From JAJRVM01 sp963700515 (GTDB lineage: Bacteria > Planctomycetota > Planctomycetia > Pirellulales > Pirellulaceae), in contig CAVOXY010000048.1 in assembly GCA_963700515.1 (NCBI GenBank), positions 248,001-312,000 on the forward strand: a stretch of 64,000 nt of DNA, given 5' to 3'. A program made the translations under genes and the position numbers. The notes beneath the pieces were generated by a model. The model had not been told where the DNA came from. It did no database searches and saw nothing but the letters and a program-made list of their open reading frames with translations. Shown piece by piece: positions 1 through 7,987 of the stretch; the first letter of the stretch is position 1; each line of letters starts with the position of its first letter.

Positions 1-880
1 ACCAGGTGTCCCCCATCGGCCCCGACCGCTCGTAGTCGCGGGCCAACACCGTCGCTCCGCTCCCATGCCCGACAACCAACAAATCGGCTGGCAGCAGCGG
101 GTCCAGTTGTGGCTGATAGTAGTCCCAATACGGATAGACCGCTACGTCACCACGGAAATCCCGAGCGCGGAGCCAGCGGTAGAGGATCAAGTACTGCTCC
201 CAAGCGGCGCTCTTGGTTTGAGAATGCTCCACGTAGTCCTTACACCGTGGGCACGGACAGAGTCCGCCATTGTCATCGCGGATCATGACGATGCCGTCAA
301 TCGGATAGGTCTCCAGCAACTCACTGAGAAATGCTTCGAGGTAGCGGTTGTAGAGAGGATGCGTGAAGCAGGGACAGTTCGGCTTGCCCGGCGCCATGGC
401 ATCGGGGTATTGCTGGGCATATGTGGTGGGGACGCAGCCGACGGGGAGCCAAAGCCAGACCTTGACGCCCCGATCATGCAGAAACTGCAGCAGCCGCAAC
501 CCTCGCTCCCGATGCATATTCAAATCGCCCAGCCGCGCACCGCTCACTTCATCGTAGGCATCCGGACTGCTCGACTGCAACTCAGGCATCAGGCGATAGG
601 AGACCGGCATCTTCCAGTTGCTCCACATGCCCAGGTCGGCCATGACATTCATGCCAGAGGCGGCCAACGATTCGAGCGCGTCGTGCCATTCTGACTCCGA
701 ACCGTGTGGAAAATCAACCTCGAAATCACCGCCGCCAAAACCACCAGCTCGCAACCCCACTGCCGGATTGCTGGCTATCAATGGGATGCAAGCGGGACCG
801 TCCACCTGCGCGACATGCTCACTCATCCTCCTCACAGCTTGCAGCAATCCGAACCGCGACTGCGCGGCAACGATCACCCC
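1..880 (-). CDS. C-terminal part of glycoside-hydrolase-like (DUF4838-type) protein; runs off the left edge
   Basis: This is an open minus-strand frame from about position 880 to base 1 with no stop, so the 3' end lies outside the window. Translation reads as a TIM-barrel enzyme: GVKVWLWLPVGC, then DGIVMIRDD followed by the paired-cysteine motif CPCPRC near 240-265, then DVAVYPYWDYYQP. A short Cys-x-Cys stretch after an acidic loop is typical of DUF4838 and alpha-glucuronidase-like planctomycete proteins. The frame begins NGVIVAAQSRFGLLQAVRRM, which completes the N-terminal domain encoded in the neighbouring frame (819-2219). The two pieces are therefore one gene split by a single-base shift near 870-890, beside a run of four C. 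Substrate unknown; role in glycan degradation is inferred. Confidence 0.75.
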
Positions 881-2219
881 GTTCGCCGTCCGAGTCGGTG
901 CGAATGTCGAATCCATCTCCTTCGATCTCCGGCATCTCAGTCGGCGTGACGATCCGCAGTTCGATCCCCAGTGGTGGCGCACTGGCGTCATCCTCTCCGG
1001 CCACAATGACCTGGACCGTGGTGCCCTTGGCCTGCAACGCATCGCTGAGGCGCTCGGCCGCAAGGTGTTCCGCAGGTGGATGCCGAATCACGGATCTCGC
1101 ACCAGACACGACAAGGTCCATCGGCTCCGCCTCGATGATCAGACCTTTCTCGGCAGCCTCGACCAGTGCGTCGAGCTGATTGGTACGCTCACTTGGCGCG
1201 AGCAGCAAGCGGCGCATCCAGCGGCGCCCGTTGATTGTCTCCTCTCCCAACTCGACGACGGCCACTTCGGCACATCGATGCACGACCGCGACATGGCTGA
1301 CCGCGGCCGCGAAATCCTTGAATCCGTAGAACGGGGCGCGGTTCTCCAGATAGGGGAGCGTCTCCATTTCGCCCTTCAACGGTAGTCCGATGGCCACGGC
1401 ATGATCGACCCAGGGTGAGACGCCATGCCAGGGCCTTTCATCGATACGGATCTCGATCACACCCGACGCGTGAATGTAGTAGCTCACTGCCATCGACAAC
1501 CGTTGGTCGACGGCCAAGACAAAATGCAGCACCGTCAAGGCGGCACCCGATGACTTGCCAACCAATGTTGCTCGTGGCGGTGGCAGCGGATTTTTCTCCG
1601 TGCCGGACTCGGGCAATTGCGAGCACGAGACGGCCAACGGTCCCTCAAGCAGCGGCTCGCCAAATGCCGTGATCCCCCGCAGCATGCCGGTATCGATTGC
1701 TACGGCCGTTTCCAGTCCCGGATAGGAGACGATGAGCTGGCCATCTCGCAGGGTAAGTGGGTTCGCCGCGTCACGAGTCTCGTCATCGCTCGGCACCAAT
1801 TGAAATCGCTCCCAAGTGCCAGGTTTCACCGCCACAGAAAACGTGAGCAAATCTTCCGCTCGAGGCTGATCAATCGACGCCCGCAAGCCGGCTTTCCAAT
1901 GCGGTCGACCTTCGCAGATCGCAAAGGGGATTTGGCTGCCGTCCTCCGCGACCAGACGCACCTTGCTCCAGTCAACCAGCCCCGGCGACGCGAGATGTCC
2001 CGTGGGAACTTCCACGATCGATGGGCCCTCCCACCGCGTCGGATTGTGGATGCGGAGGCGGGGGAGTTGTTCCCGTACGGTTACCGGTGACGCTAAGTCG
2101 TCGGCCAATACCGGATTTCGACATACGGCTGTCGCAGTCAACGCAACCGCCAAGACCGACCACGAAATCGCAGTTGTCATACGCATTTGTGAGCCCTTCG
2201 ACTTGAGGCGATCTCTCAC
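819..2219 (-). CDS. N-terminal part of exported glycoside-hydrolase-like protein, frameshifted at its 3' end
   Basis: The protein has an N-terminal signal peptide (hydrophobic stretch ending near VLA-DD, about residues 15-40). It continues with a beta-rich domain and ends in a segment (DGFDIRTDSDG) that matches the start of the Rossmann-like N-terminal domain found before DUF4838, GH20 and GH67 barrels. The last 25 residues (ERGDRC to the stop at 819) are frameshift read-through: the +1 frame restores the expected IVAAQSRFGLLQA and continues to the left edge. A start at the second Met (MRMTTAIS, about 2183) gives a cleaner signal peptide than 2219. Transcribed leftwards with no close upstream partner. 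Single gene with an indel, or a recent pseudogene. Confidence 0.72.
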   Translation of the reverse strand: MRDRLKSKGSQMRMTTAISWSVLAVALTATAVCRNPVLADDLASPVTVREQLPRLRIHNPTRWEGPSIVEVPTGHLASPGLVDWSKVRLVAEDGSQIPFAICEGRPHWKAGLRASIDQPRAEDLLTFSVAVKPGTWERFQLVPSDDETRDAANPLTLRDGQLIVSYPGLETAVAIDTGMLRGITAFGEPLLEGPLAVSCSQLPESGTEKNPLPPPRATLVGKSSGAALTVLHFVLAVDQRLSMAVSYYIHASGVIEIRIDERPWHGVSPWVDHAVAIGLPLKGEMETLPYLENRAPFYGFKDFAAAVSHVAVVHRCAEVAVVELGEETINGRRWMRRLLLAPSERTNQLDALVEAAEKGLIIEAEPMDLVVSGARSVIRHPPAEHLAAERLSDALQAKGTTVQVIVAGEDDASAPPLGIELRIVTPTEMPEIEGDGFDIRTDSDGERGDRCRAVAVRIAASCEEDE

Positions 2220-2250
2220 TGAAGACGTATTCTCTCACATGTGAACCGAG

Positions 2251-2426
2251 ATGATTCTATATTACGTGGATGAATGCGGCTGGGTATACGTGGTCAAAAC
2301 CGGGCCGGTGTTCGAATTGCTGGCGGAAAACAAGTGAATGAAATCGTGCTGGCAACACCCGCCATGGCTGGAGACCGCCTGTTGATTCGAACCACCAAGC
2401 AGCTTATCTGTGTCGATCCAACTTGA
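2251..2426 (+). pseudogene. Remnant of the C-terminus of a PQQ-like beta-propeller protein
   Basis: Reading from 2251 gives ILYYVDECGWVYVVK and then FELLAENK before a stop at 2335. Shifting one base continues NEIVLATPAMAGDRLLIRT and QLICVDPT, then a stop at 2426. This is the last blade of the same family as the intact propeller at 26840-28087, whose C-terminus reads ELAENQLSEGFLASPAVAG and ends in LYRID. Only about 57 residues of roughly 420 remain, with no start region or upstream propeller, so it is a relic of a deletion that has also taken a frameshift. Confidence 0.7.
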
Positions 2427-2563
2427 TCAGCCCATCCCGCCAGACCAAATGTCCAGTCCCCAGCGTCGCGATGCCCAACAGCTGAACTACTTGATATTTA
2501 AGCACTTAGGTCGTTGCTCACAAGAGTCCCTGGGCGTCGCCGGTGTGTCGGGCAGAGCAACTC

Positions 2564-2569
2564 TATAAT
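2564..2569 (+). promoter_or_regulatory. Possible -10 box (TATAAT)
   Basis: A perfect TATAAT lies 64 bases upstream of the short open frame at 2633 and would start transcription near 2576. No convincing -35 hexamer is visible at 17 bases spacing (the region reads GC-rich), so promoter assignment rests on the -10 alone. Confidence 0.35.
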
Positions 2570-2632
2570 TCCGCATGTCCCGCGTGAGGCGGTACTCTGC
2601 GAATCCGATCAACCCGATACGGAGGAGCACTT

Positions 2633-2662
2633 ATGCTGGAACCACCGGATGATTCGGTGTGA
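2633..2662 (+). CDS. Possible 9-residue micro-ORF inside the structured RNA
   Basis: ATG at 2633 follows a textbook Shine-Dalgarno (GGAGG with 7 bases spacing) and encodes MLEPPDDSV before TGA at 2660-2662. The stop codon overlaps the first bases of the GAGGGG stem of the proposed pseudoknot. It could be a leader peptide, a dual-function small RNA product, or chance. Confidence 0.25.
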   Translation: MLEPPDDSV

Positions 2663-2725
2663 GGGGAAAGCGGTCGGCCCCTCTTAAGTTGTTTTGGTAC
2701 CGACCGTTCATTCTCTTGAGTATTA

Positions 2726-2762
2726 GAAACCCGTCTCGGCCTCGGCTGAGACGGGTTTCTTC
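2726..2762 (+). terminator. Strong intrinsic terminator hairpin
   Basis: A perfect 12-base-pair stem, GAAACCCGTCTC (2726-2737) with GAGACGGGTTTC (2748-2759) and a 10-base loop, followed by TTCTTCG. It would end the candidate RNA on the plus strand. It may also serve leftward transcripts from the Cys-rich genes that end at 2959. Confidence 0.7.
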
Positions 2763-2958
2763 GTTACAACCGCGTTGCGTTTGATGCGGTGTGGTCGGCA
2801 TGATCGTGCTATTTGCGGCCCCAGGCAGCGTTCGGCGAGGGGCCTCACTGCAGGGAACTGCGTGGATCGCGACCGAGAGGCTATCACAACAATAAGAGAC
2901 AGCCCCCGAGAAATTACCAGGGGCTGTCCCGCGCACTCATCGTCTCCACAACACTTCC

Positions 2959-3381
2959 TTAAGCACCAGTGGGAAGCGCCGAGACCGCGTCGCAGCACGA
3001 CTGCCTGGTCGAGCAGCACGCTGCTTGTGGCCCGCAGCAGGCTGGCTGGGCTGATTTCCCTTCCCAGGATACCGGCGCAGTTGTCGTACCGTTCTTCCCG
3101 CTCTCGCTCGACGCCCGCGGACAGCACCGGCGATGCGACGTGCAGCAGTAGGCCTGTTTGATGCAGCAGGTCGGGGCAACAGAACTGTCACTCGCCGCGG
3201 CATTGACTGTCGCGGGCTCTGTTGCTGTCAAGCCTTTTCCGCAGCATTGAGCCTTGATCGAGCAGCAATACGCATGCTTCAGACAGCAGGTTTGTCCGCT
3301 GGTCGGCGAATTGTCGCCAGAGAGTGCGGAACCGATCATGCCGAAGATGATTGTGAATGTCGCTATGGTCTTGGTGTACAT
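2959..3381 (-). CDS. Exported Cys-rich protein with three CC-x5-CC-x5-CC repeats
   Basis: 140 residues with a signal peptide (about 1-21, ending SALS-GD). It carries three copies of a cysteine-pair module: CCLKHAYCCSIKAQCC (about 32-47), CCIKQAYCCTSHRRCC (about 72-87) and CCGPQAACCSTRQSCC (about 114-129). The copies share CC pairs at fixed five-residue spacing and a central tyrosine or alanine, separated by Ser/Thr/Ala-rich linkers. Eighteen regularly placed cysteines suggest either disulfide pairing outside the cytoplasm or thiolate metal binding. No family assigned. It follows a second Cys-rich exported gene on the same strand (3530-3892) 148 bases upstream, so the two may be co-transcribed. 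Confidence 0.7.
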   Translation of the reverse strand: MYTKTIATFTIIFGMIGSALSGDNSPTSGQTCCLKHAYCCSIKAQCCGKGLTATEPATVNAAASDSSVAPTCCIKQAYCCTSHRRCCPRASSESGKNGTTTAPVSWEGKSAQPACCGPQAACCSTRQSCCDAVSALPTGA

Positions 3382-3529
3382 TGCTAAGTCCTTGAGTTAT
3401 TTGATGACTGATTGTGCGAATCAAAAAGTGGAAAACATCTGGCGGAAACAGACTCTGTCTGTACCACGCCACATGGCGACGCGGACGCCAGTTGCCATTA
3501 GTGAATCTCATCCAAGCTGGTTGTGCAAA

Positions 3530-3892
3530 TTAGCACCGCCAGACGCAAAGAAGGGATTGCCGACAGCGATCGCATATGCGTGAGATGGCTCGCGGTGGCC
3601 CGTGTACAACGGCGGAACCTGCTGAGTCCCGCAAGCCCTCGCAGTTGGCCACCAGCGAGAGACCGCGTTGGCCAGTCATCTCGGCGGCAGAGGTGATGGC
3701 AAGCCGCTGGCAACAGCAACCGCCAGCGAGCCTGACGGGTCGTTTGGCGGGACGGGAGGGTGCGGGACAGCAGGCATGGGCGACCGTCGCGCCGGCCGTG
3801 CTGACCGGCGTTCTCTGGTCACAGCAACCGCCCGGCAGGGCGATAAGGCCGGCAACCAAGAGCGATATCACGTTTCCCGCACGGCCGTTCAT
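3530..3892 (-). CDS. Small exported Cys-rich protein (hypothetical)
   Basis: 120 residues. The start has a short basic stretch and a hydrophobic segment (VISLLVAGLIALPGGCC), which could be a signal peptide or a poor lipobox (PGGC rather than LxGC). Cys pairs follow at HACCPAP and GGCCCQR, and two more clusters lie near the C-terminus (ICDRCRQ, CVWRC). It precedes the repeated Cys-rich gene and shares its composition, which is the main reason to call it real. The last third is not convincing as folded protein and may reflect a frameshift. Confidence 0.45.
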   Translation of the reverse strand: MNGRAGNVISLLVAGLIALPGGCCDQRTPVSTAGATVAHACCPAPSRPAKRPVRLAGGCCCQRLAITSAAEMTGQRGLSLVANCEGLRDSAGSAVVHGPPRAISRICDRCRQSLLCVWRC

Positions 3893-4090
3893 GGGAAGTG
3901 CCCTGGGGCGAAAAGAGGAACCTCGTTCACATCTCGTAACACAGTATTAGATGCAGCGGTTGCCCGGTTCCTTCAAGGGATTCGAAAATTCTTTCCGGAA
4001 CGCAAACTGGGCCATTGTTGTGAGCCCAAAGGGGGGCCACAATTGATCGCCTTGGCAATTCGGTGTTACGCGAAAAAGGACTGGCAGATC

Positions 4091-4372
4091 ATGAAAGACG
4101 AGATTGGCAAATCGTTCGGTTTCCTGAAGACGACCGCACTCGGCGGACTCTTGTTTCTACTCCCGCTGGCCGTCGTGAGCGCCCTGCTGGGATATGTCTA
4201 CAGCATGGTCATCGTTGTGTACGAGCCGCTCAAGGCGTGGATTCCCGTCAGTACCGCGACCGGCCTGGCTCTGCTGTTCTTGATCGCCGTCACCATCTTG
4301 CTTCTTCTCTGCTTCATCGCCGGGCTGCTCAGCCCGGCGGGCGATTGGCCGGAAGTTTTCGCAGACGGTTGA
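4091..4372 (+). CDS. N-terminal half of DUF502-like membrane protein (frameshifted)
   Basis: ATG at 4091 follows AAGGA with a 10-base gap. The product opens KSFGFLKTTALGGLLFLLPL, with membrane segments at about residues 12-36 and 50-75, matching the DUF502 pattern of two N-terminal transmembrane helices around a short loop. The true frame is lost near 4335, between CFIAGLL and the expected RRAIGRKF; the stop at 4370-4372 is read-through. The rest is in the +1 frame (about 4335-4709). Function of DUF502 proteins is unknown; they sit in the inner membrane. Confidence 0.62.
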   Translation: MKDEIGKSFGFLKTTALGGLLFLLPLAVVSALLGYVYSMVIVVYEPLKAWIPVSTATGLALLFLIAVTILLLLCFIAGLLSPAGDWPEVFADG

Positions 4373-4709
4373 GAAACAACTCATGACGATCTTCCCAAAA
4401 TACGCGATCTACAAGGACCTACTGGCTGGAAATATCGGAGGTGCAGCGCACCTTCCTTCGCTCAAGCCAGTTTGCGTTCGCTTAGACGATTCTCGCCGCC
4501 TGGCGTTCGAAGCCGATCGACTCGCCAACGGTCTTGTCTCGGTCTACCTTCCCGGCGCGCCCGATTCCTGGAACGGGACCGTCATGCTGATGGACCCCGA
4601 ACGCGTCGAAGCGATCGACGTCCCCTTTGGCGAGCTGCTGGGCATTCACGAGCGGCTTGGCCGCGACTCCGCTCGCCTGCTGCCGTCCAGTATTGCGCCG
4701 CGGGAGTAA
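4335..4709 (+). CDS. C-terminal half of DUF502-like membrane protein (frameshifted)
   Basis: In this frame the text continues ARRAIGRKFSQTVEKQLM, then FPKYAIYKDLLAG, the family's conserved region after the second helix (a tyrosine-containing stretch preceding a soluble domain). The soluble part reads NGLVSVYLPGAPDSWNG, equivalent to the conserved VTVFLP-APNP-G element of DUF502 proteins. An in-frame ATG at 4383 is internal to the domain and not a likely start. Together with 4091-4372 this gives about 205 residues, normal for the family. The shift lies among CCC and GGG runs at 4330-4345. Confidence 0.6.
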   Translation, partial: RRAIGRKFSQTVEKQLMTIFPKYAIYKDLLAGNIGGAAHLPSLKPVCVRLDDSRRLAFEADRLANGLVSVYLPGAPDSWNGTVMLMDPERVEAIDVPFGELLGIHERLGRDSARLLPSSIAPRE

Positions 4710-4980
4710 GACGAATCGGAGGGAGAGTCGAGGCCGGTGAAATCGCCGCGCATGGGATGCCACTTTCCTGCCCGTGGCACCTGAGCTGCAAGAAGTCGAG
4801 TCAATTGCGTCAGTTCAGCATTGGATCACAGGCTATTTTTGTTCCGGGGGGGGCGGGTTTTCGCATTCTGACTCGACCCGGCAAGAGGGACAAAAAGATG
4901 GCTGACAGAAGAATCTCTTTGGCCAACCTAATTACTTTGCCCTACGATTCTGCTGTCCTTCAGCCTTCTTCCCAGCCCAT

Positions 4981-5955
4981 CTAACGCGATTCCGGACGAC
5001 TGGTCAGCAATTCACTGCCGGCTTCATCGGGGCGGGTGAGCAACGGCGAAAGACGCTGCCGCAATTGGCGCAGCTGCTGCTCCTGCTCGGGACTAAAGGA
5101 CCCCGACCGCTGGCCCAGCGCGTCCATCCAAGTAATCAGTCGCGACCAGTCATCGGCGGTCAAACGCACATCATAATGGCCCTTCTGGAGCAACTTGAGC
5201 ACGGGATTCATGCTCGCCTCACACTCCCCTACCACGGAACGCTGCTCGCGATAGCGGGCGATGACCAGGTCCTTGAGACTGGGCGAACCATAGCCGACCA
5301 TGGAGTCATAGGACCGTGCCGCGGTGAGGTCGAATTGCTCACCTTCGGTACCTGGTTGATGACAGTTCACGCACTGTGATTCGAGCACAGGCTGGACAAG
5401 CGTCTGGTAGTCGAGCGGCCACGACCCCTCAGGCCCGGGAGTGAGTGGCGAGGGAGCTCGCTGCGCTGCAACGGCAATGCGATTGGCTGGCGCAGTCGAG
5501 CGCTGTTCATGGCAACCGATGCAGGTTTGTGTCTGACCAGGTTGCAGGTAAATGCCGCTGCGCATGGACTGCACGGCCATTCCTGACGCGTCCAGCGCCT
5601 GGACGTAGAAGGTGATACCTGCGGGGGCACGAAACCAGGCCGAACCGTCTGGCTCGACCGGCACGGTGCCCAACACAAACCTTCCGTTGTCGTGGGTCGT
5701 GACCCCGATCGATGGCGAGTCCATCGTCGGGTGCGTCTTCACCGGCAACCCCACAATTCGCAATCGCTTGATGGAATCCGGAGCGACACCAGGCAGTCCA
5801 TCGTAGACGTTCGACAGCAGTACCCGTCCCTCGGGAAAATCGTCGGTTGCCCGTCGACCGACGATGGGCGGTCGCGGCCGGGACCGCACGGGCAACGGAT
5901 ACTGGCTCCCCATGCGCGGGATCGCGATACAGCAAGTTGCGATTGCCATACACAT
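4981..5955 (-). CDS. C-terminal open frame of the cytochrome/HZS-alpha-like protein
   Basis: The longest uninterrupted 3' piece of the broken gene. From about 5905 down it reads the HZS-alpha-like domain (PEGRVLLSNVYDGLPGV), then two c-type haem sites: CIGCHEQR near 5515 and CVNCHQPG near 5370. A helical tail and stop at 4981 follow. The pattern, a beta domain interrupted by CxxCH plus a C-terminal CxxCH, matches planctomycete HZS_alpha proteins. The first 15-20 residues of the frame are not authentic because the preceding sequence belongs to another frame. Confidence 0.7.
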   Translation of the reverse strand: MCMAIATCCIAIPRMGSQYPLPVRSRPRPPIVGRRATDDFPEGRVLLSNVYDGLPGVAPDSIKRLRIVGLPVKTHPTMDSPSIGVTTHDNGRFVLGTVPVEPDGSAWFRAPAGITFYVQALDASGMAVQSMRSGIYLQPGQTQTCIGCHEQRSTAPANRIAVAAQRAPSPLTPGPEGSWPLDYQTLVQPVLESQCVNCHQPGTEGEQFDLTAARSYDSMVGYGSPSLKDLVIARYREQRSVVGECEASMNPVLKLLQKGHYDVRLTADDWSRLITWMDALGQRSGSFSPEQEQQLRQLRQRLSPLLTRPDEAGSELLTSRPESR

Positions 5956-6699
5956 CGTAGAGATAGACGCCCAGCGCGGCGGTGATCGTTGACTTCGCCC
6001 TGAAACTTCAACGGCCGATCGCTCCAGGCCACGAGATAATGGTCTTCGGAGAGCGGCAGCGGATTGGCGTAGTACGTCGCGGGCTGTCCCTCCGATTCAG
6101 GGAACGGAACCTCCGGGGTCAGCCGAGTCAGTCCGGAGGGTGAATCCGGCCCGAACCGCGGATCGAGCAGGACAAGACTTCCCGCCGTAATCGAGTGATG
6201 CCCGGAGGCGGTGAAGACCAGGCGATGTGAGCCGGGAATCGAACGCGCCTCGAAGAAACACTCGGGGTTCCGCGTGTAATTGCCGTAGATCGCCTGCACA
6301 CCCGAACCGTCAGGGAGCGTCGCCCACAGGCCCATGTTGTTCTGACCATAGCGATCGACGTAGTCCCATCGTGAATAGAGGATGCGTCCCTGGTCATCCA
6401 CACTGGGTGTCCATTCGAACATTTCGAAGGCCGAGATAGGACGCAGAGTACTGACCTTCCGAGTCCATCACGTGCAAGCGTGTAAACGGCACAGGGCCGC
6501 TCGGGTCCACCACCGCAGCGGACGTAACACTCGGGCAAATCGGGATCGGTCAGGGTGGCTGCCGTCGATTCAACACTGCATTGGATCGCTTGGCCGCGGC
6601 GAGTCGAACAGAAAACGATCTCGCCGCTGGGCAGGTAGCGCCCGTCGAAGTCGTTGTACTTACCGAATGTCAACTGCCGCAGACCCGACCCATCCACAT

Positions 6700-7968
6700 T
6701 CACTTCAAACAGATGGTAGAACGAGTCTTCGGGAAGCCGTGACTTGTCCAGCTTGTCGGGCCACTCGCTGAGCCCGGGGTAGTACCGGCACCAGGCAAAG
6801 AGTACCTTTTGCCCGTCGTAGGAGATGTCCGGGCGAAGACGTTGCCCGACGGAAAGCTCTCGGTCAAACACTGCAGACTCGCATGATCGGTTTTGAAGTC
6901 GTGCAGGATGTACAGTCCCCCTCCCGGCTGCGACCACCAGCCCAGGTATTGATCTGACATGTGCGACCACTTCCCCGGTGCACCACGGACAATTACCAGA
7001 TCATCGAAATCGAGCAGCGGGTTCGCCAGAGCCAGTTGACGCACCGCCCAACAGGCACGGAGATACAAATCTCGCCACTGACTCTCGGACGATCCGGCAG
7101 CAAGTTGCCCCATGGATGCCTGGACCTGCTGTAACGTACTGAGCGCCGCAGTGCACGACGCACGACTGGCTTGCTCAGTCGGCGAATCAGGTTTCGCCAC
7201 GGCAAGACGCTCGAGGCTCGCCGCCAAACGAAGTCCCTGCTGCACGACGCGATCTACCGAATAACTGCTTAGATGCGCGGTGCCTTTTCGCGTGGACCAT
7301 TCGCACACACTGCTTTGTGTGGCCGGACGTCCCAGTGCCACGTTCTGGCTCTTCCCAATCGGGAAGATCTCCACCTCGTCCAGATGCAGACAGTTGTTTC
7401 CCGGCACCTGCAGCCGCACGTATCGAGCGGATTTGCCAGCGAGTTTCACCTCCAACGGTTTCCCGTCAGGTTGGCCTAGAAACAGGGTGCCGTCGTGCCG
7501 ATAGGCCAATTCGAAATTGTCTCCATCGTCAGACAGCAGCACGGCCAGTTGAGCGGCCCGGCCGGCCGTATGATCGCAGCGGTTGTAGATGACGAGGCGT
7601 TCGAGGGAGAGCGACGCGCCCAGGTCAATCTGCCACCAGGGGTCATCTTCCAGAGCTGTGTGGAAGCCCCATTTGCCGTCTTTTACCCCGTCGCACGCTC
7701 CAACGGCATCCTCCGCGGGAGCGATCGACCCGGTACCGTGAACAGCATTCTGGCGCAGCCAGTCGACCTCGATCTGCTCGCGCGAGGGTGGTGGCGCCGC
7801 ATCATCCGCGGTGACTGCGTCCCCGGCCGGAGAACAGGAGTGCCACCACCACAAACCGACAGCCACGACCGAGTCGTGTGAGCCAGCGAGCCGTGCGTGG
7901 CACAGGGGCGAGCGTGGACGAATCGATATTGGTCCCTTTAGCGATGCTGCAACAACCCGACATGACAA
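6700..7968 (-). CDS. N-terminal open frame of the cytochrome/HZS-alpha-like protein (discoidin domain)
   Basis: Residues about 60-215 form an F5/8 type C (galactose-binding-like) domain: WWQIDLGASLSLERLVIYNR, SARYVRLQVPG and LHLDEVEIFP are its hallmark strands. A helical segment follows and then DLVIVRGAPGKW, leading into the propeller. The N-terminal 50 residues of this frame look wrong for a signal peptide; the frame beginning at 7987 supplies one, so an indel near 7825 is likely. After about 6845 the frame is again lost and continues in the next frame as LRPDISYDGQKVLFAW. Confidence 0.7.
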   Translation of the reverse strand: MSCRVVAASLKGPISIRPRSPLCHARLAGSHDSVVAVGLWWWHSCSPAGDAVTADDAAPPPSREQIEVDWLRQNAVHGTGSIAPAEDAVGACDGVKDGKWGFHTALEDDPWWQIDLGASLSLERLVIYNRCDHTAGRAAQLAVLLSDDGDNFELAYRHDGTLFLGQPDGKPLEVKLAGKSARYVRLQVPGNNCLHLDEVEIFPIGKSQNVALGRPATQSSVCEWSTRKGTAHLSSYSVDRVVQQGLRLAASLERLAVAKPDSPTEQASRASCTAALSTLQQVQASMGQLAAGSSESQWRDLYLRACWAVRQLALANPLLDFDDLVIVRGAPGKWSHMSDQYLGWWSQPGGGLYILHDFKTDHASLQCLTESFPSGNVFARTSPTTGKRYSLPGAGTTPGSASGPTSWTSHGFPKTRSTICLK

Positions 7969-7987
7969 TCTCCTTCACGATGCGCAT

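Larger units (their letters stand above)
2576..2762 (+). ncRNA. Candidate structured RNA with H-type pseudoknot and terminator
   Basis: Between a TATAAT box (2564) and a strong intrinsic terminator (2726-2762) lie several nested pairings. CACCG 2643-2647 can pair with CGGTG 2655-2659. GAGGGG 2661-2666 can pair with CCCCTC 2678-2683, and the loop of that stem holds CGGTCGG 2671-2677, which is complementary to CCGACCG 2700-2706. The order is that of an H-type pseudoknot with no linker between stems. AGCA/TGCT (2626-2637) can fold over the AUG of the mini-frame. Neighbouring genes point away, so this looks like a free-standing transcript. No known RNA class was recognised; existence is inferred from structure only. 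Confidence 0.45.
4981..7987 (-). pseudogene. Hydrazine-synthase-alpha-like multidomain cytochrome c protein, broken by about six frameshifts
   Basis: Successive minus-strand frames read one protein. Start to end: signal peptide (RTARWLTRLGRGCRFVVVALL, 7987-7820), F5/8-type-C discoidin domain (7700-7300), helical region, TolB/HZS-alpha-like beta-propeller (6900-6050) and a C-terminal cytochrome part with CIGCH and CVNCH (5520-5340). Shifts are inferred near 7825, 6845, 6500, 6440, 5985 and 5910 (a GGGG run). HZS-alpha-mid-domain proteins are common in ordinary planctomycetes and do not imply anammox. The protein would be periplasmic with c-type haems. This is either a pseudogene or a stretch with uncorrected indels; its codons still read as protein throughout, which favours the second. 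Confidence 0.7.
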
